Of a stretch of 64,000 nucleotides of DNA, positions 45,570-54,462 are shown piece after piece. The stretch is from Parvularculaceae bacterium. GTDB lineage: Bacteria > Pseudomonadota > Alphaproteobacteria > Caulobacterales > Parvularculaceae. The notes beneath the pieces were generated by a model, which was not told the origin of the DNA, made no database searches, and was given only the letters and a program-made list of their open reading frames with translations. The stretch covers positions 248,001 to 312,000 of the forward strand of contig JANQSJ010000011.1 in the NCBI GenBank assembly GCA_028284065.1. Direction: 5' to 3'. A program made the translations under genes and the position numbers. Each line of letters begins with the position of its first letter. The first letter of the stretch is position 1.

Positions 45570-45650
45570 ATGACGGCACTTGCTTTGATATTCTTGTTCG
45601 TCTTCGCGTTCGCAGTGCTCAATCTGATCGAGAAGGGCCGCGTCGACTAA
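45570..45650 (+). CDS. 26-residue single-span membrane peptide
   Basis: Short frame MTALALIFLFVFAFAVLNLI plus EKGRVD, ending in TAA. It is a single strongly hydrophobic segment with a polar charged tail, like known bacterial membrane micropeptides. Support: GGAGG sits 7 bases before the ATG, an ideal ribosome site in an otherwise gene-free 560-bp stretch. It lies 262 bp upstream of the Ca2+/cation antiporter on the same strand. Too short for usual gene finding. Not a recognised CydX or KdpF by sequence. Its reality is likely but not proved. Confidence 0.55.
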   Translation: MTALALIFLFVFAFAVLNLIEKGRVD

Positions 45651-45911
45651 TCCTCGTTGGGGACGCCGCGCCGGCCCGGCAATCGATCGGCCCGCCGACT
45701 GGCGGGGCATTGCAGGCGCTTCGCCGCGAGCCGACAGCTCTTGCCTCCTCGAGACGTTGCGTATCGGGCTGTTTTCTTCGGGCCGAGGATCGCGGCAATC
45801 ACTCCCCACAGGTTTTTTTGCTAGCAGCCGGCGTGACGCATGATATGCCTCGCGCTCCCGGCGCGCCAATTCCAAGCGCCGCCTTAGCGCTTGTCGGCAT
45901 GTAGGGTCCCC
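45651..45911. other. gene-free stretch before the antiporter
   Basis: 261 bp, GC-rich, no open frame with a ribosome site on either strand that I would call a gene. It holds a short run of seven T after CCCCACAGG near 45820 but no stem before it. It could be the leader of the antiporter gene, whose ATG at 45912 follows a weak TAGGG. Confidence 0.3.
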
Positions 45912-46868
45912 ATGATTCAGGAAGCCGTCTTTCTAATCATTGGCCTCGCCGTGCTGCTTGCCTCCGGCGATATCCTCGTTCGCGGTTCGGTGGCGCTGGC
46001 GACCGCGCTGAATGTGCCTGCGCTTCTGGTGGGTCTGACGATAGTCGCGTTCGGCACGTCGGCGCCGGAGCTTGTCGTCGCGGTTCAGGCGGTGATGGCC
46101 GGCAGCGACGGGATCGCAATCGGCAACATTGTTGGTTCGAATATCGCCAATGTGCTGATGGTGCTGGGCCTGCCGGCGCTGATATATCCAATGTCAACGC
46201 ATGTGGCGGGGCTGCCGCGCAACGCAGCGATCATGCTGGCGGCGACGGCGGCCTTCGCGGGCGTCGCCTACGCGTTCAAGGAGATCACGCCGATGACCGG
46301 CGCGGTTCTCTTCGCAGGCATCATCGCGTTCGTGGCCTATTCCGGATGGCGAGCGACCCGCGCTGGCGCGGACGATGCGCTTCTGGACGACGTCGCCGAA
46401 TTCTCTGAAGCTGGCATATCGGCGCGCACGGTCCTTTTCATCGTATTCGGCCTCTTGGGTTTGCCCTTCGGCGCGCACCTCCTCGTCGACAGCGGATCGA
46501 CGATCGCCGAGGCGCTTGGCGTGCGCGACGCCGTCATCGGCCTAACTATCGTCGCCTTCGGCACGTCCCTGCCGGAACTCGCGACCGTCGCGGCGGCCGC
46601 CCTGCACAAGAAATCGGATGTCGCGATAGGCAATATCGTCGGCTCGAACATCTTCAACCTGTTGGCGGTCGGCGGCGCCGCCGGCCTCGCGGGCGGCGCC
46701 AAGTTCGATCCGTCGGCATTGTCGTTCGACATACCTGTGATGATCGCCGCGTCGATCGTCCTCGCCCTCTTCGTGTTCGCAAAGCGAGATATCAACAGGT
46801 TGAGCGGGCTCGGCATGGCGCTCGCCTATGCGGCGTTCGTGGCGTTTCTAGCCGTGCGCGCCCTGTAG
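45912..46868 (+). CDS. calcium/sodium (CaCA) cation antiporter, YrbG-like
   Basis: Inner-membrane cation exchanger of 318 residues with ~10 hydrophobic segments, of the CaCA superfamily. Seen: the two alpha-repeats, LTIVAFGTSAPELVVAVQAV plus GNIVGSNIANVLMVLG in the first half and LTIVAFGTSLPELATVAAAA plus GNIVGSNIFNLLAVGG in the second, an inverted duplication as expected. The Glu of each GTSxPEL is kept. Likely Ca2+ efflux; ion specificity is not readable. Start set at ATG 45912 where the first TM begins; an in-frame ATG at 45891 would add seven residues. Confidence 0.93.
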   Translation: MIQEAVFLIIGLAVLLASGDILVRGSVALATALNVPALLVGLTIVAFGTSAPELVVAVQAVMAGSDGIAIGNIVGSNIANVLMVLGLPALIYPMSTHVAGLPRNAAIMLAATAAFAGVAYAFKEITPMTGAVLFAGIIAFVAYSGWRATRAGADDALLDDVAEFSEAGISARTVLFIVFGLLGLPFGAHLLVDSGSTIAEALGVRDAVIGLTIVAFGTSLPELATVAAAALHKKSDVAIGNIVGSNIFNLLAVGGAAGLAGGAKFDPSALSFDIPVMIAASIVLALFVFAKRDINRLSGLGMALAYAAFVAFLAVRAL

Positions 46869-46881
46869 TAATCCTGAACGC

Positions 46882-47664
46882 ATGTCCGCCAATGAACTCC
46901 ATCCAAAGATCGGCCGAGCAGCCCTCGTAACGGGGGCCGGGCGGCGGCTCGGAGAAGCGATGGCGCGGGCGCTCGGCGCTGCTGGCTTTGACGTAGCAGT
47001 GCATTACCGATCCTCCCGCGACGAAGCCGCGGAAGTCGCCGAGGACATCGCGAAGTCGGGCGTAAAGGCGCGGCCCGTCGGCGCGGATCTTTCGAAGGAA
47101 GCCGACGTGTCGACCCTAATCGCCCGCGCGGCGGAGGCGATTGGCCCCTTGAGCCTCCTCGTGAATTCGGCGTCCGTGTTCGAGGAGGACGACATACGCT
47201 CCATGACCCGCGAAAGCTGGGACGCGCATATGGAGACAAATCTACGCGCGCCCTTGAAGCTGACGCAGGATTTCGCGGCGCAGGCCCCGGCCGGCGTCGA
47301 CAATCTCGTCGTCAACCTCATCGACCAGCGGGTCCTTAAGCTGACGCCGCAGTTTCTGTCTTACACAACGTCGAAAGCCGCGCTGTTCGCTTTGACGAAG
47401 ACGCTGGCGCAGGCGCTGGGGCCCCAAGGCGTGAGGGTCAACGCTATCGGGCCGGGCCCGACCCTCCGCAACAAGCGCCAATCCGAGGCCGACTGGCGGG
47501 CGCAGAACGCAGCCACCGCCCTAGGACGGGGGGCGGAGCCGGACGATATCGTCGGCGCGCTCATGTTCCTTGTAGGCGCGCGCGCCGTCACCGGCCAGAT
47601 GATCGCCGTCGACGGCGGCCAGCATCTCGCCTGGCGCACGCCGGACGTTCTTGTCACCGAGTAA
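46882..47664 (+). CDS. pteridine-reductase-like SDR (PTR1/FolM type)
   Basis: SDR of 260 residues with two marks of pteridine reductases. The cofactor loop is TGx3RxG (Thr17 to Gly24, VTGAGRRLG), not the TGx3GxG of ordinary SDRs. The usual catalytic Ser is Asp148 (NLIDQR) ahead of Tyr161 and Lys165 (FLSYTTSKAA). Both features are known in Leishmania PTR1 and E. coli FolM, which reduce dihydropterins. The C-terminus GQMIAVDGGQHLAW is standard. It is followed by FolB-like and PTPS-like genes, so a pterin substrate (dihydromonapterin, dihydrofolate or similar) is strongly suggested. Confidence 0.87.
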   Translation: MSANELHPKIGRAALVTGAGRRLGEAMARALGAAGFDVAVHYRSSRDEAAEVAEDIAKSGVKARPVGADLSKEADVSTLIARAAEAIGPLSLLVNSASVFEEDDIRSMTRESWDAHMETNLRAPLKLTQDFAAQAPAGVDNLVVNLIDQRVLKLTPQFLSYTTSKAALFALTKTLAQALGPQGVRVNAIGPGPTLRNKRQSEADWRAQNAATALGRGAEPDDIVGALMFLVGARAVTGQMIAVDGGQHLAWRTPDVLVTE

Positions 47665-47778
47665 GCGCCAGTCGTCGGGCGGCTTGGTTTTGCGCCGCGA
47701 AAGGCGTAACGAACGGCGCTCGTTCGCGACTGCGTCCGCGCCCCGAGCGGCGGGGCGCGCCTGAAGGGATCGCCGCCG

Positions 47779-48219
47779 ATGTTGACCAAGGCTGAGCGTA
47801 TTTGCGCGGCGCAACCGGACGCGTCGAGGCAGGAAGCAAGTGAAACGGTGGTTGAGACGCGCCGCTCGGTTTTTCTGCGCCGGCTGGCGCTCGATGCCTC
47901 GATTGGCGCCTACCCCCACGAACTGGAAACGCGGCAACCGATTTTGATCGATATCGATCTCGAGGTCGTCTCGCCTGGCGCGCCGGTGGATGATGATCTC
48001 GGCGAAGTCGTTTGTTACGACCGCATTTCCAAAGGGGTCGCCGCAATCCTTGATGAAGGCCACATCAAGCTTGTCGAAACGCTTGCCGAGCGCATCGCCG
48101 ACGTTGCGCTCTCTCACCCTAAGGCGCTCGCGGTAAGGGTCCGCATAGAAAAGCCCGAGGCCGTCTCCGCCGCGGAGGGCGCCGGCGTCGAGATCAGGCG
48201 CGAAAAGCCCAGGCGATGA
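47779..48219 (+). CDS. folB: dihydroneopterin aldolase-like protein
   Basis: 146-residue FolB/FolX fold protein with an N-terminal extension of ~30 residues. Seen: RRLALDASIGAYPHELETRQ with the catalytic Glu48, ILIDIDLEVVSPG, CYDRISKG with the conserved Tyr, and VRIEKPEAVSAAEGAGVEI with Lys125. All expected active-site residues are present, so aldolase activity to hydroxymethyl-dihydropterin or epimerase activity is possible. AAGGGA lies 9 bases before the ATG. It sits between a pteridine reductase-like SDR and a PTPS-like gene. Confidence 0.9.
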   Translation: MLTKAERICAAQPDASRQEASETVVETRRSVFLRRLALDASIGAYPHELETRQPILIDIDLEVVSPGAPVDDDLGEVVCYDRISKGVAAILDEGHIKLVETLAERIADVALSHPKALAVRVRIEKPEAVSAAEGAGVEIRREKPRR

Positions 48220-48240
48220 CGCTCCGGCGGGACCTAATCC

Positions 48241-48615
48241 ATGTATGAGCAGCGCCTTCGGTTCTCCTTTGAAGCGGCCCATGAACTGGCCGGGACCAGC
48301 CCGGCGGCCGCGGCGGCCGATCACCCCTACTCCCGCGTCCACGGCCACTCATTTGTGGCGACGGTCGTGCTTAGGGCCGACGCGCTCGGCCCGGATGGCT
48401 GGGTTGCGGATTTCGCCGCCGCGCGGGCGGCTTGCGATGAGGTGAAGGCGCGCCTTGACCACCGTCTGTTGAACGAAATCGGAGACCTGGAGACGCCAAC
48501 CCTAGAGCGGCTCGCCGCCTGGGTATTCGCCGCGCTGAAACCTAGCCTCGCGGCGCTGGCGCGGATCGAAATAGAACGCCCTACGCTCGGCGAGCTTGCG
48601 GCCTACGAGCCCTGA
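48241..48615 (+). CDS. 6-pyruvoyl-tetrahydropterin synthase/QueD-like protein lacking the catalytic Cys
   Basis: 124-residue tunnelling-fold protein. Seen: zinc ligands His14 (SFEAAHEL) and His34/His36 (VHGHSF), catalytic Asp73-His74 in RLDHRLLNE and the dimer/pterin-binding segment at the end. The catalytic cysteine four residues before HGH in E. coli QueD (KCGRLHGH) is replaced by Tyr30 (HPYSRVHGH). PTPS variants with other residues at this site exist, so the reaction may differ from PTP or carboxy-tetrahydropterin synthesis. Last of a three-gene pterin run, 21 bp after the FolB-like gene. Its stop overlaps a convergent gene by 13 bp. Confidence 0.84.
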   Translation: MYEQRLRFSFEAAHELAGTSPAAAAADHPYSRVHGHSFVATVVLRADALGPDGWVADFAAARAACDEVKARLDHRLLNEIGDLETPTLERLAAWVFAALKPSLAALARIEIERPTLGELAAYEP

Positions 48616-49202
48616 TCGCGGCCGTCCTGGTCGACATCCTCCGCCGGATCGGCGCGCGCATCGTCGTCGACCACGGGCGACGCGCCGGGGTCATAGTCGG
48701 GAAAATCGACCGCCATCATAGCCCGCGTCAGCCCGGCGACGCCGACGAACACGGTCGCGCCGCTAAGCGCCAGCCAAATCGCGAAGCGGCGGCCCGACCC
48801 GCCGGGGACGAGCACAGCAGTCGCCGGATCGTCAGGGCTGACGTGCACGTTGACGATCGACCCAGGTTTATCCGGCGGCGGGGAGCCGATATAGCCGCGC
48901 GTGCGGAAAGCAAGCCGGCGGCCCTCATAACTGACGCCATCGAGGTGATAGGCGTAACGCCGGTCGTCGCTTGAGGGTCCGGGGCTCAAAAGAACCCCTT
49001 GGGTCACCGGCCAACGGCCGCTTGCGCGCGCAAAGGCGAAGTCCTTCACGGCGGCGTAGGCCGCAAAAACGCCGCCGAGCGCAACGACGCCGAAGAACAG
49101 CGCCGCGGCGAAGACCGGCGGCGGCGCGGCCGCGCGCTGGCCTTCAGGGGCGGCGGCGGCCATATCAAAATCTGCGTCCGCAAGGCTTTGCGAATTCGTC
49201 AT
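48603..49202 (-). CDS. DUF3592 family membrane protein
   Basis: 199-residue protein with two membrane spans (AALFFGVVALGGVFAAYAAV, IWLALSGATVFVGVAGLTRA) around a periplasmic beta-rich region. Seen in it: FARASGRWPVTQGVLLSP, YAYHLDGVSYEGRRLAFRT and VNVHVSPDDPATAVLVPG, the DUF3592 pattern. The C-terminal ~30 residues are acidic. Function unknown. It converges with the PTPS-like gene and overlaps it by 13 bp, which argues both ends are real. Confidence 0.83.
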   Translation of the reverse strand: MTNSQSLADADFDMAAAAPEGQRAAAPPPVFAAALFFGVVALGGVFAAYAAVKDFAFARASGRWPVTQGVLLSPGPSSDDRRYAYHLDGVSYEGRRLAFRTRGYIGSPPPDKPGSIVNVHVSPDDPATAVLVPGGSGRRFAIWLALSGATVFVGVAGLTRAMMAVDFPDYDPGASPVVDDDARADPAEDVDQDGRDQGS

Positions 49203-49306
49203 GGGCGCGTTTTAGGGGCAGGCGCGCCGGGACGCCAGATGCGCGCGTTTGAGCCGGGAAATTCGCGCCTTAACGATTAAGACAATATGCGTTACCGCCA
49301 GCGCCT

Positions 49307-51232
49307 ATGACGTCGTCGACGCCTAATGAGGAACGAGCCGACCAAGACGATGCGCGGCCACCCGCCGGCGCGGCGCTGATCGCCGATTACGTCAGGCGGC
49401 TGCCGGGCAAACCGGGCGTTTACCGAATGATCGGCGCCGACGCCGAACCACTCTATGTGGGCAAGGCGAAAAACCTGAAGAACCGCGTTTCGAGCTACGC
49501 GAAGTCTGGCGGCCATTCGAACCGCATCATGCGCATGATCGCGGAAACGCGCGCCATGGAGTTCGTAGTCACCGCCACGGAAACCGAAGCGCTGCTGCTT
49601 GAAGCGAACCTCATCAAGCAGCTGAAGCCGCGCTACAACGTCATCCTAAGGGACGACAAGTCGTTCCCGAACATCCTCATCGCCGACGACCATGAAGCGC
49701 CGCAAATCCTTAAGCACCGCGGCGCCAAGAAGCGCAAAGGCGACTATTATGGACCTTTCGCATCGGCGGGCGCGGTCAACCGCACCCTGAACACGCTCCA
49801 GAAGGCGTTTCTGCTGCGCAGCTGCTCCGACAGCGTTTATGACGCGCGCACGCGGCCTTGCCTTCTTCACCAGATCAAGCGCTGCGCGGCGCCTTGCGTC
49901 GGCCTTATCGAGATCGACGACTATGGCGGGCTTGTCGACGAGGCGCGGTCCTTTCTCGCGGGCGACCGCTCCGTGCAGAAAGCGCTCTCCAGGGAAATGG
50001 AGGCGGCCGCCGAAGCGCTGGATTTCGAGCGCGCCGCCGCTCTGCGCGACCGCATCCGGGCGCTGACCTATATTCAGGGCAGCCAGGACATCAACGCCGA
50101 CGGCGTTCCGGAGGCGGACATATTCGCCATCCACAAGGACGGCGGCCAGGCCTGCATCCAGGTATTTTTCTTCCGGGCGGGCCAGAACTGGGGCAATCAC
50201 GCCTATTTCCCCAAGCACGACCGCGACGATGCTGCGCCGGATATTCTAGGCGCGTTCATGGCGCAGTTCTATGACGCCCGGGAGGCGCCGCGCCTCATCC
50301 TGACGAGCGTCGAACCAGCGCAGACCGACCTCCTCGCCGAAGCGCTGAAGCTGCGCGCAGGACGCAATGTCGAAATCCGCGCGCCGTCCCGCGGCGTGAA
50401 AAAAGACCTTGTCGATGCGGCGCTGCTCAACGCGCGCGAAGCGCTCGGCCGACGGCAGTCGGAGACCGCCACCCAACAGCGCAACCTTAAGCGTCTCGCC
50501 GAAGTACTGGAAATGGAGACGCCGCCGGAGCGCATTGAAGTCTTCGATAACTCCCATATTTCCGGAACGAACGCCCTCGGCGCAATGATTGTGGCGGGAC
50601 CGGACGGATTCCTCAAAAATCAGTACAGAAAGTTTAACATTAAGTCCGACGACCTCGCGCCGGGAGACGATTTCGGCATGATGCGCGAGGTGCTGATGCG
50701 GCGCCTGTCGCGCGCCATGAAGGAGGAGGAAGCCGCCGCGCGCCCCGACCTCATCATCCTTGACGGCGGCAAAGGCCAGCTTTCAGCCGTCCTCGACATT
50801 GCGGCGGACCTCGGGATCGATCCGGAAGAGGACGGGCCGAAAATCGTCGCGGTCGCGAAAGGCCGGCGGGAAAACGCGAAAGGCGGCAAGTCCGTCGACC
50901 GGACGGCGGGCGCCGCCGGCGAGCAGATTGTTCTGGCCGGCAAGGAGCCGTTCACCCTTCCCCCGAACGATCCCGCCCTCTTCTACATCCAGCGCCTGCG
51001 CGACGAGGCTCATCGCTTCGCCATTGGCGCGCACCGGGCGAAGCGCAAAAAGGCGATATCCGCCAATCCGCTAGACGAAGTGCCCGGCGTCGGCGCGGCG
51101 CGCAAGCGCGCGCTCCTAAATCATTTCGGCTCGGCGAAAGCCGTTGCGCGCGCCAAACCCCAGGACCTCGCCGCCGTCGACGGCGTGTCCGACGCGCTCG
51201 CGCAGCGCATCTACGATTTCTTCCATAGCTGA
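49307..51232 (+). CDS. uvrC: excinuclease ABC subunit C
   Basis: UvrC dual-incision endonuclease of nucleotide excision repair, 641 residues. Seen: GIY-YIG domain ([20 protein letters not shown]), the region [20 protein letters not shown], Cys cluster [19 protein letters not shown] helical pair [20 protein letters not shown], RNaseH-like C-terminal endonuclease [17 protein letters not shown] and [14 protein letters not shown], and C-terminal HhH repeats around [16 protein letters not shown]. Complete. No clear ribosome site precedes ATG 49307, but the N-terminal leader is short as usual. Confidence 0.97.
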   Translation: MTSSTPNEERADQDDARPPAGAALIADYVRRLPGKPGVYRMIGADAEPLYVGKAKNLKNRVSSYAKSGGHSNRIMRMIAETRAMEFVVTATETEALLLEANLIKQLKPRYNVILRDDKSFPNILIADDHEAPQILKHRGAKKRKGDYYGPFASAGAVNRTLNTLQKAFLLRSCSDSVYDARTRPCLLHQIKRCAAPCVGLIEIDDYGGLVDEARSFLAGDRSVQKALSREMEAAAEALDFERAAALRDRIRALTYIQGSQDINADGVPEADIFAIHKDGGQACIQVFFFRAGQNWGNHAYFPKHDRDDAAPDILGAFMAQFYDAREAPRLILTSVEPAQTDLLAEALKLRAGRNVEIRAPSRGVKKDLVDAALLNAREALGRRQSETATQQRNLKRLAEVLEMETPPERIEVFDNSHISGTNALGAMIVAGPDGFLKNQYRKFNIKSDDLAPGDDFGMMREVLMRRLSRAMKEEEAAARPDLIILDGGKGQLSAVLDIAADLGIDPEEDGPKIVAVAKGRRENAKGGKSVDRTAGAAGEQIVLAGKEPFTLPPNDPALFYIQRLRDEAHRFAIGAHRAKRKKAISANPLDEVPGVGAARKRALLNHFGSAKAVARAKPQDLAAVDGVSDALAQRIYDFFHS

Positions 51233-51391
51233 ACGAAGACGACGCGAGGTCGCCCTAATGGCGGTCACGCATTCGTCACACGGCTCATCAAGCCGTGATC
51301 GCGGGGCTGCTTGAACCGAGCGCGGCCAGGCACGAGGTTCGCGCCGATGACGAAAACACGCCGCATACGGCGAAACAGGGAGACCTCACCC

Positions 51392-51958
51392 ATGACCGAC
51401 TTCACTATCCACACCGTCGAAACCGCCCCGGACGCATCGAAGCCGCTGCTGGAAAAATCCCAAAAGGCCTTCGGCATGGTCCCCAACCTGCACGGCGTCT
51501 TCGCGGAATCGCCCCAGGCGCTTGAAGCCTATCAGGCGCTCTCCGGCATTTTCGCAGCGACGAGCCTGTCAAAAGTCGAACAAAACGTCGTCTGGCTCGC
51601 CATCAATGTCGAACACAACTGCCATTACTGCGTGCCCGCCCATACCGCGATCGCCAAGGGCCAGCGCGTCGACGACGCGACGATCGAGGCGCTGCGCTGC
51701 GCAGCGCCGCTGAGCGATCCGAAACTCGAAGCCCTGCGGACGTTCACGTTGAAAGTCGTTCGTCAGCGCGGCGAGGTCTCCGACGCCGACGTGCAAGCGT
51801 TCCTCGACGCCGGCTTCACCAAGCAGAACATCCTCGATGTGATCGTCGGCGTCGCCCACAAGGTGATGTCAAACTACGCGAACCACATTGTCGGCACGCC
51901 GGTCGACGCGGCCTTCGCCAAGTTCGACTGGACGCCCAACAAGACGGCGGCGGAGTAA
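51392..51958 (+). CDS. AhpD/carboxymuconolactone-decarboxylase-like protein
   Basis: 188-residue alkylhydroperoxidase AhpD-like protein. Seen: EHNCHYCVPAHTAIAKGQ, the CxxC-x3-H redox motif (Cys77, Cys80, His84) with Glu74 and His75 ahead, and ILDVIVGVAHKVMSNYANHI. The motif matches AhpD peroxidases and the related CMD group; enzyme activity here is untested. ATG 51392 starts the conserved N-terminus, with GGGAGA upstream. It is 53 bp before the RnfD-like gene and may be cotranscribed with it. Confidence 0.88.
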   Translation: MTDFTIHTVETAPDASKPLLEKSQKAFGMVPNLHGVFAESPQALEAYQALSGIFAATSLSKVEQNVVWLAINVEHNCHYCVPAHTAIAKGQRVDDATIEALRCAAPLSDPKLEALRTFTLKVVRQRGEVSDADVQAFLDAGFTKQNILDVIVGVAHKVMSNYANHIVGTPVDAAFAKFDWTPNKTAAE

Positions 51959-52011
51959 GGGTCCGTTAACCGCTTCAGGCCGCTTCGCCCCACGGGCGGC
52001 CCGCAAGCGCC

Positions 52012-53028
52012 ATGATGACGCCCTCATTCGGGCGCAGCGTGCGACGATCTTTCGATCGTCGCGCGCTTTTTTTTGCGCGGCCCGCCCGGAGCCGCCCGCC
52101 CGTGCCCTTGCCGATGGCCATTCTGGAGACGCCGCTCACCGGCGCATTGCGCGCGCCTGGCGCGCCGACGCGGCTTGGCGAACGCGCCCGCTGCGTCTGG
52201 GCGGGCGTCGATCCGCGCCACCTCCAGATTTTGATCCTGTCATCGCTTCTCGCCTTCGGCCTCGCCTCAAACGTCATCGACACAAGCCTTGCGCACATTG
52301 CGGCGGCGGCGGCCGGCGCATTCGCGGCGCAGCTTGTCGGCTGCTTCATGATCGCCAGCCGCCCGCGGCTCTTGAGCCCGCTTATCACGACGCTTTCGCT
52401 CTGCCTGCTCCTGCGCACGGATGCGGCCCTGTTTATGGCGCTCGCGGGCGCGGTCGCCACAGGCTCGAAGTTCGCCCTGCGCGTGGGCGGCAAACACCTC
52501 TTCAACCCGGCGAACGCCGGCGTCGTCATCATGCTGCTCTTGAGCGCGAGCCTCTTGCCCGGCGCGGCGTGGACGACGCCCGGTCAATGGGGAACCGCGT
52601 TCTGGTTCGCCGCGCTCCTCGCAGGCGCGGGGTTTTTGGTGACGACGCGCGCGGCGCGCGCCGACGCGGCGATCGTCTTTCTCCTGACCTTCGCCGGGCT
52701 CTCTATCGCGCGAGCGCTTTATCTTGGCGACCCGTTGGACATTCCCCGTCACCGTCTGCAAAGCGGCGCCCTGATCATCTTCGCCTTCTTTATGATCACT
52801 GACCCGATGACGACGCCGGATGGCAAATACGCCCGCGCAGCGTTCGCGGCCGGCGTCGCCGCTATCGCCTACGTCTTCACCTACCACCTCTTTGAGCCGG
52901 ATGCTGTCTTCTACGCCCTCGCGCTCGCCTGCGCCGTCCGTCCTCTGATGGAAGTCTTTGACCGCGCGCCGGCCTATGTCTGGCCCCGCGACGCTCAAAT
53001 CAAAAAGAAACAGGAAACGCTCCGATGA
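52012..53028 (+). CDS. RnfD/NqrB-like membrane protein without the flavin-Thr motif
   Basis: 338-residue polytopic protein of the NQR2/RnfD/RnfE family. Seen: DPRHLQILILSSLLAFGLAS (first span), GKHLFNPANAGVVIMLLLSA (the NPA motif), and SGALIIFAFFMITDPMTTPD with the ITDP element that characterises the family. The SGAT sequence that holds the covalent FMN in RnfD/NqrB is not found, and no other Rnf or Nqr subunit is nearby. So it may be a stand-alone member. Start uncertain: ATG 52012 or MAILETP at 52114. The stop overlaps the DUF2330 start by 4 bp. Confidence 0.85.
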   Translation: MMTPSFGRSVRRSFDRRALFFARPARSRPPVPLPMAILETPLTGALRAPGAPTRLGERARCVWAGVDPRHLQILILSSLLAFGLASNVIDTSLAHIAAAAAGAFAAQLVGCFMIASRPRLLSPLITTLSLCLLLRTDAALFMALAGAVATGSKFALRVGGKHLFNPANAGVVIMLLLSASLLPGAAWTTPGQWGTAFWFAALLAGAGFLVTTRAARADAAIVFLLTFAGLSIARALYLGDPLDIPRHRLQSGALIIFAFFMITDPMTTPDGKYARAAFAAGVAAIAYVFTYHLFEPDAVFYALALACAVRPLMEVFDRAPAYVWPRDAQIKKKQETLR

Positions 53029-54392
53029 AATCCAACCGCAAACGCGCCTTCGCCGCCGCGGCGGGCGCAGCCATTCTCTTCGCCGCCGGCGGGGCGGCCG
53101 CCTTTTGCGGCTTCTACGTCGCCAAGGCCGACACAAAGCTCTTCAACAAGGCGTCCAAGGTCGTCCTGATGCGCGACGGCGATCGCACCGTCATCACCAT
53201 GGCGAACGATTACGAAGGGCCGCTGGAGGAGTTCGCCATCGTCGTTCCCGTACCGACGGTCCTGGAGCGCGAGCAGATCCACGTCACCGAGAACGCGATC
53301 ATCGATCACCTCGACGCCTATACCGCGCCACGGCTTGTCGAGTATTTCGATGAAGACCCGTGCGCGCCGCAGATCATGTACGAGCGTATGGCGCAGGCGA
53401 CCGCCGTCGACGAAGCCATGCCTGCGCCCCGGTCCGGCGCCAAGAGCCTCGGCGTCACGATCGAAGCGGAATACACCGTCGGCGAATATGACATTCAGAT
53501 CCTCTCCGCCGAACAATCGGACGGCCTTAGCGTCTTCCTGAGGGAAAACGGATATCAAGTTCCAGACGGCGCTGAACGTACGCTCGAAAGCTACATCAAG
53601 CAGGGTACGAAGTTTTTTGTCGCCAAGGTCAATCTCGACGAACAGGCGAAGACCGGCCGCACCTATCTCCGACCGCTCCAGATGGCCTTCGAGACGCCGA
53701 AATTCATGCTGCCCATTCGCCTCGGAATGGCGAACGCCGACGGCAAGCAGGAGCTGTTCGTCTTCACGCTGACGCGCAAAGGCCGCGTCGAGACAACCAA
53801 CTACCGCACGGTGAAACTGCCGACCGGCCAGGAGATCCCACGTTACGTGAAGGACGACTTTGGCGCCTTTTATCAGGCGATGTTCGCCGCCCAGACCGAA
53901 AAAGAAAGCGAGCGCGCGGTGTTCCTTGAATACGCCTGGGACATGGCGTGGTGCGATCCGTGCGCAGCCGATCCCTTGTCCTCAAGCGAATTGCGGGAGC
54001 TTGGCGTCTTCTGGGCCGGCGGCGAGAACGAGGCGCGCATTCGTCCGAACCCTGCGCCTGACGTCTTCGTCACGCGACTGCACGTCTCCTATGACGCGGA
54101 GCATTTCCCAGAAGACCTGATGTTCAAACAGACCGGGGATCGATCAAACTTCCAGGGCCGTTACGTCATCCGCCACCCCTATCAGGGCCAGGCGCAGTGC
54201 GAAGCCGGCGAGGCGTACCGCGCCGGGCTGCCGAAGCGCTTCGACGCCGAGGCGCAGACCCTCGCGCGGCTGACCGGCTGGTCGATCGACGACATCCGCG
54301 ACCAAATGGGGGTCGAAGCGCCGCCGGAGCCCGAGAAGAAAGACCCCTGGTGGCGCCGGCTCTGGGGAGGCGATGAGCAGAAGGACGGTTGA
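53025..54392 (+). CDS. DUF2330 family exported protein
   Basis: 455-residue exported protein of DUF2330, function unknown. Seen: signal peptide (AAAAGAAILFAAGGAAAF), mature start CGFYVAKADTKLFNKASKVV (the family's N-terminal hallmark), VITMANDYEGPLEEFAIVVP, and a WCDPC motif (DMAWCDPCAADPLSSSEL) that looks like a CxxC redox site. The C-terminal ~30 residues are Trp/Lys/Glu-rich and probably outside the domain. It is translationally coupled to the RnfD-like gene. A periplasmic partner of that membrane protein is a fair inference. Confidence 0.87.
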   Translation: MKSNRKRAFAAAAGAAILFAAGGAAAFCGFYVAKADTKLFNKASKVVLMRDGDRTVITMANDYEGPLEEFAIVVPVPTVLEREQIHVTENAIIDHLDAYTAPRLVEYFDEDPCAPQIMYERMAQATAVDEAMPAPRSGAKSLGVTIEAEYTVGEYDIQILSAEQSDGLSVFLRENGYQVPDGAERTLESYIKQGTKFFVAKVNLDEQAKTGRTYLRPLQMAFETPKFMLPIRLGMANADGKQELFVFTLTRKGRVETTNYRTVKLPTGQEIPRYVKDDFGAFYQAMFAAQTEKESERAVFLEYAWDMAWCDPCAADPLSSSELRELGVFWAGGENEARIRPNPAPDVFVTRLHVSYDAEHFPEDLMFKQTGDRSNFQGRYVIRHPYQGQAQCEAGEAYRAGLPKRFDAEAQTLARLTGWSIDDIRDQMGVEAPPEPEKKDPWWRRLWGGDEQKDG

Positions 54393-54462
54393 TTGGGGCG
54401 GCATGGTTGACCCCAGTAAGGAAGAATCCGCGAAGCCGAAAGCGGAACGATAGCTTTCCGAC

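Noticed and set aside
45504-45875. 123-codon minus-strand frame over the small peptide and antiporter leader
   Set aside because: Arg/Glu-rich shadow composition; the opposite strand has a ribosome site and a hydrophobic peptide frame.
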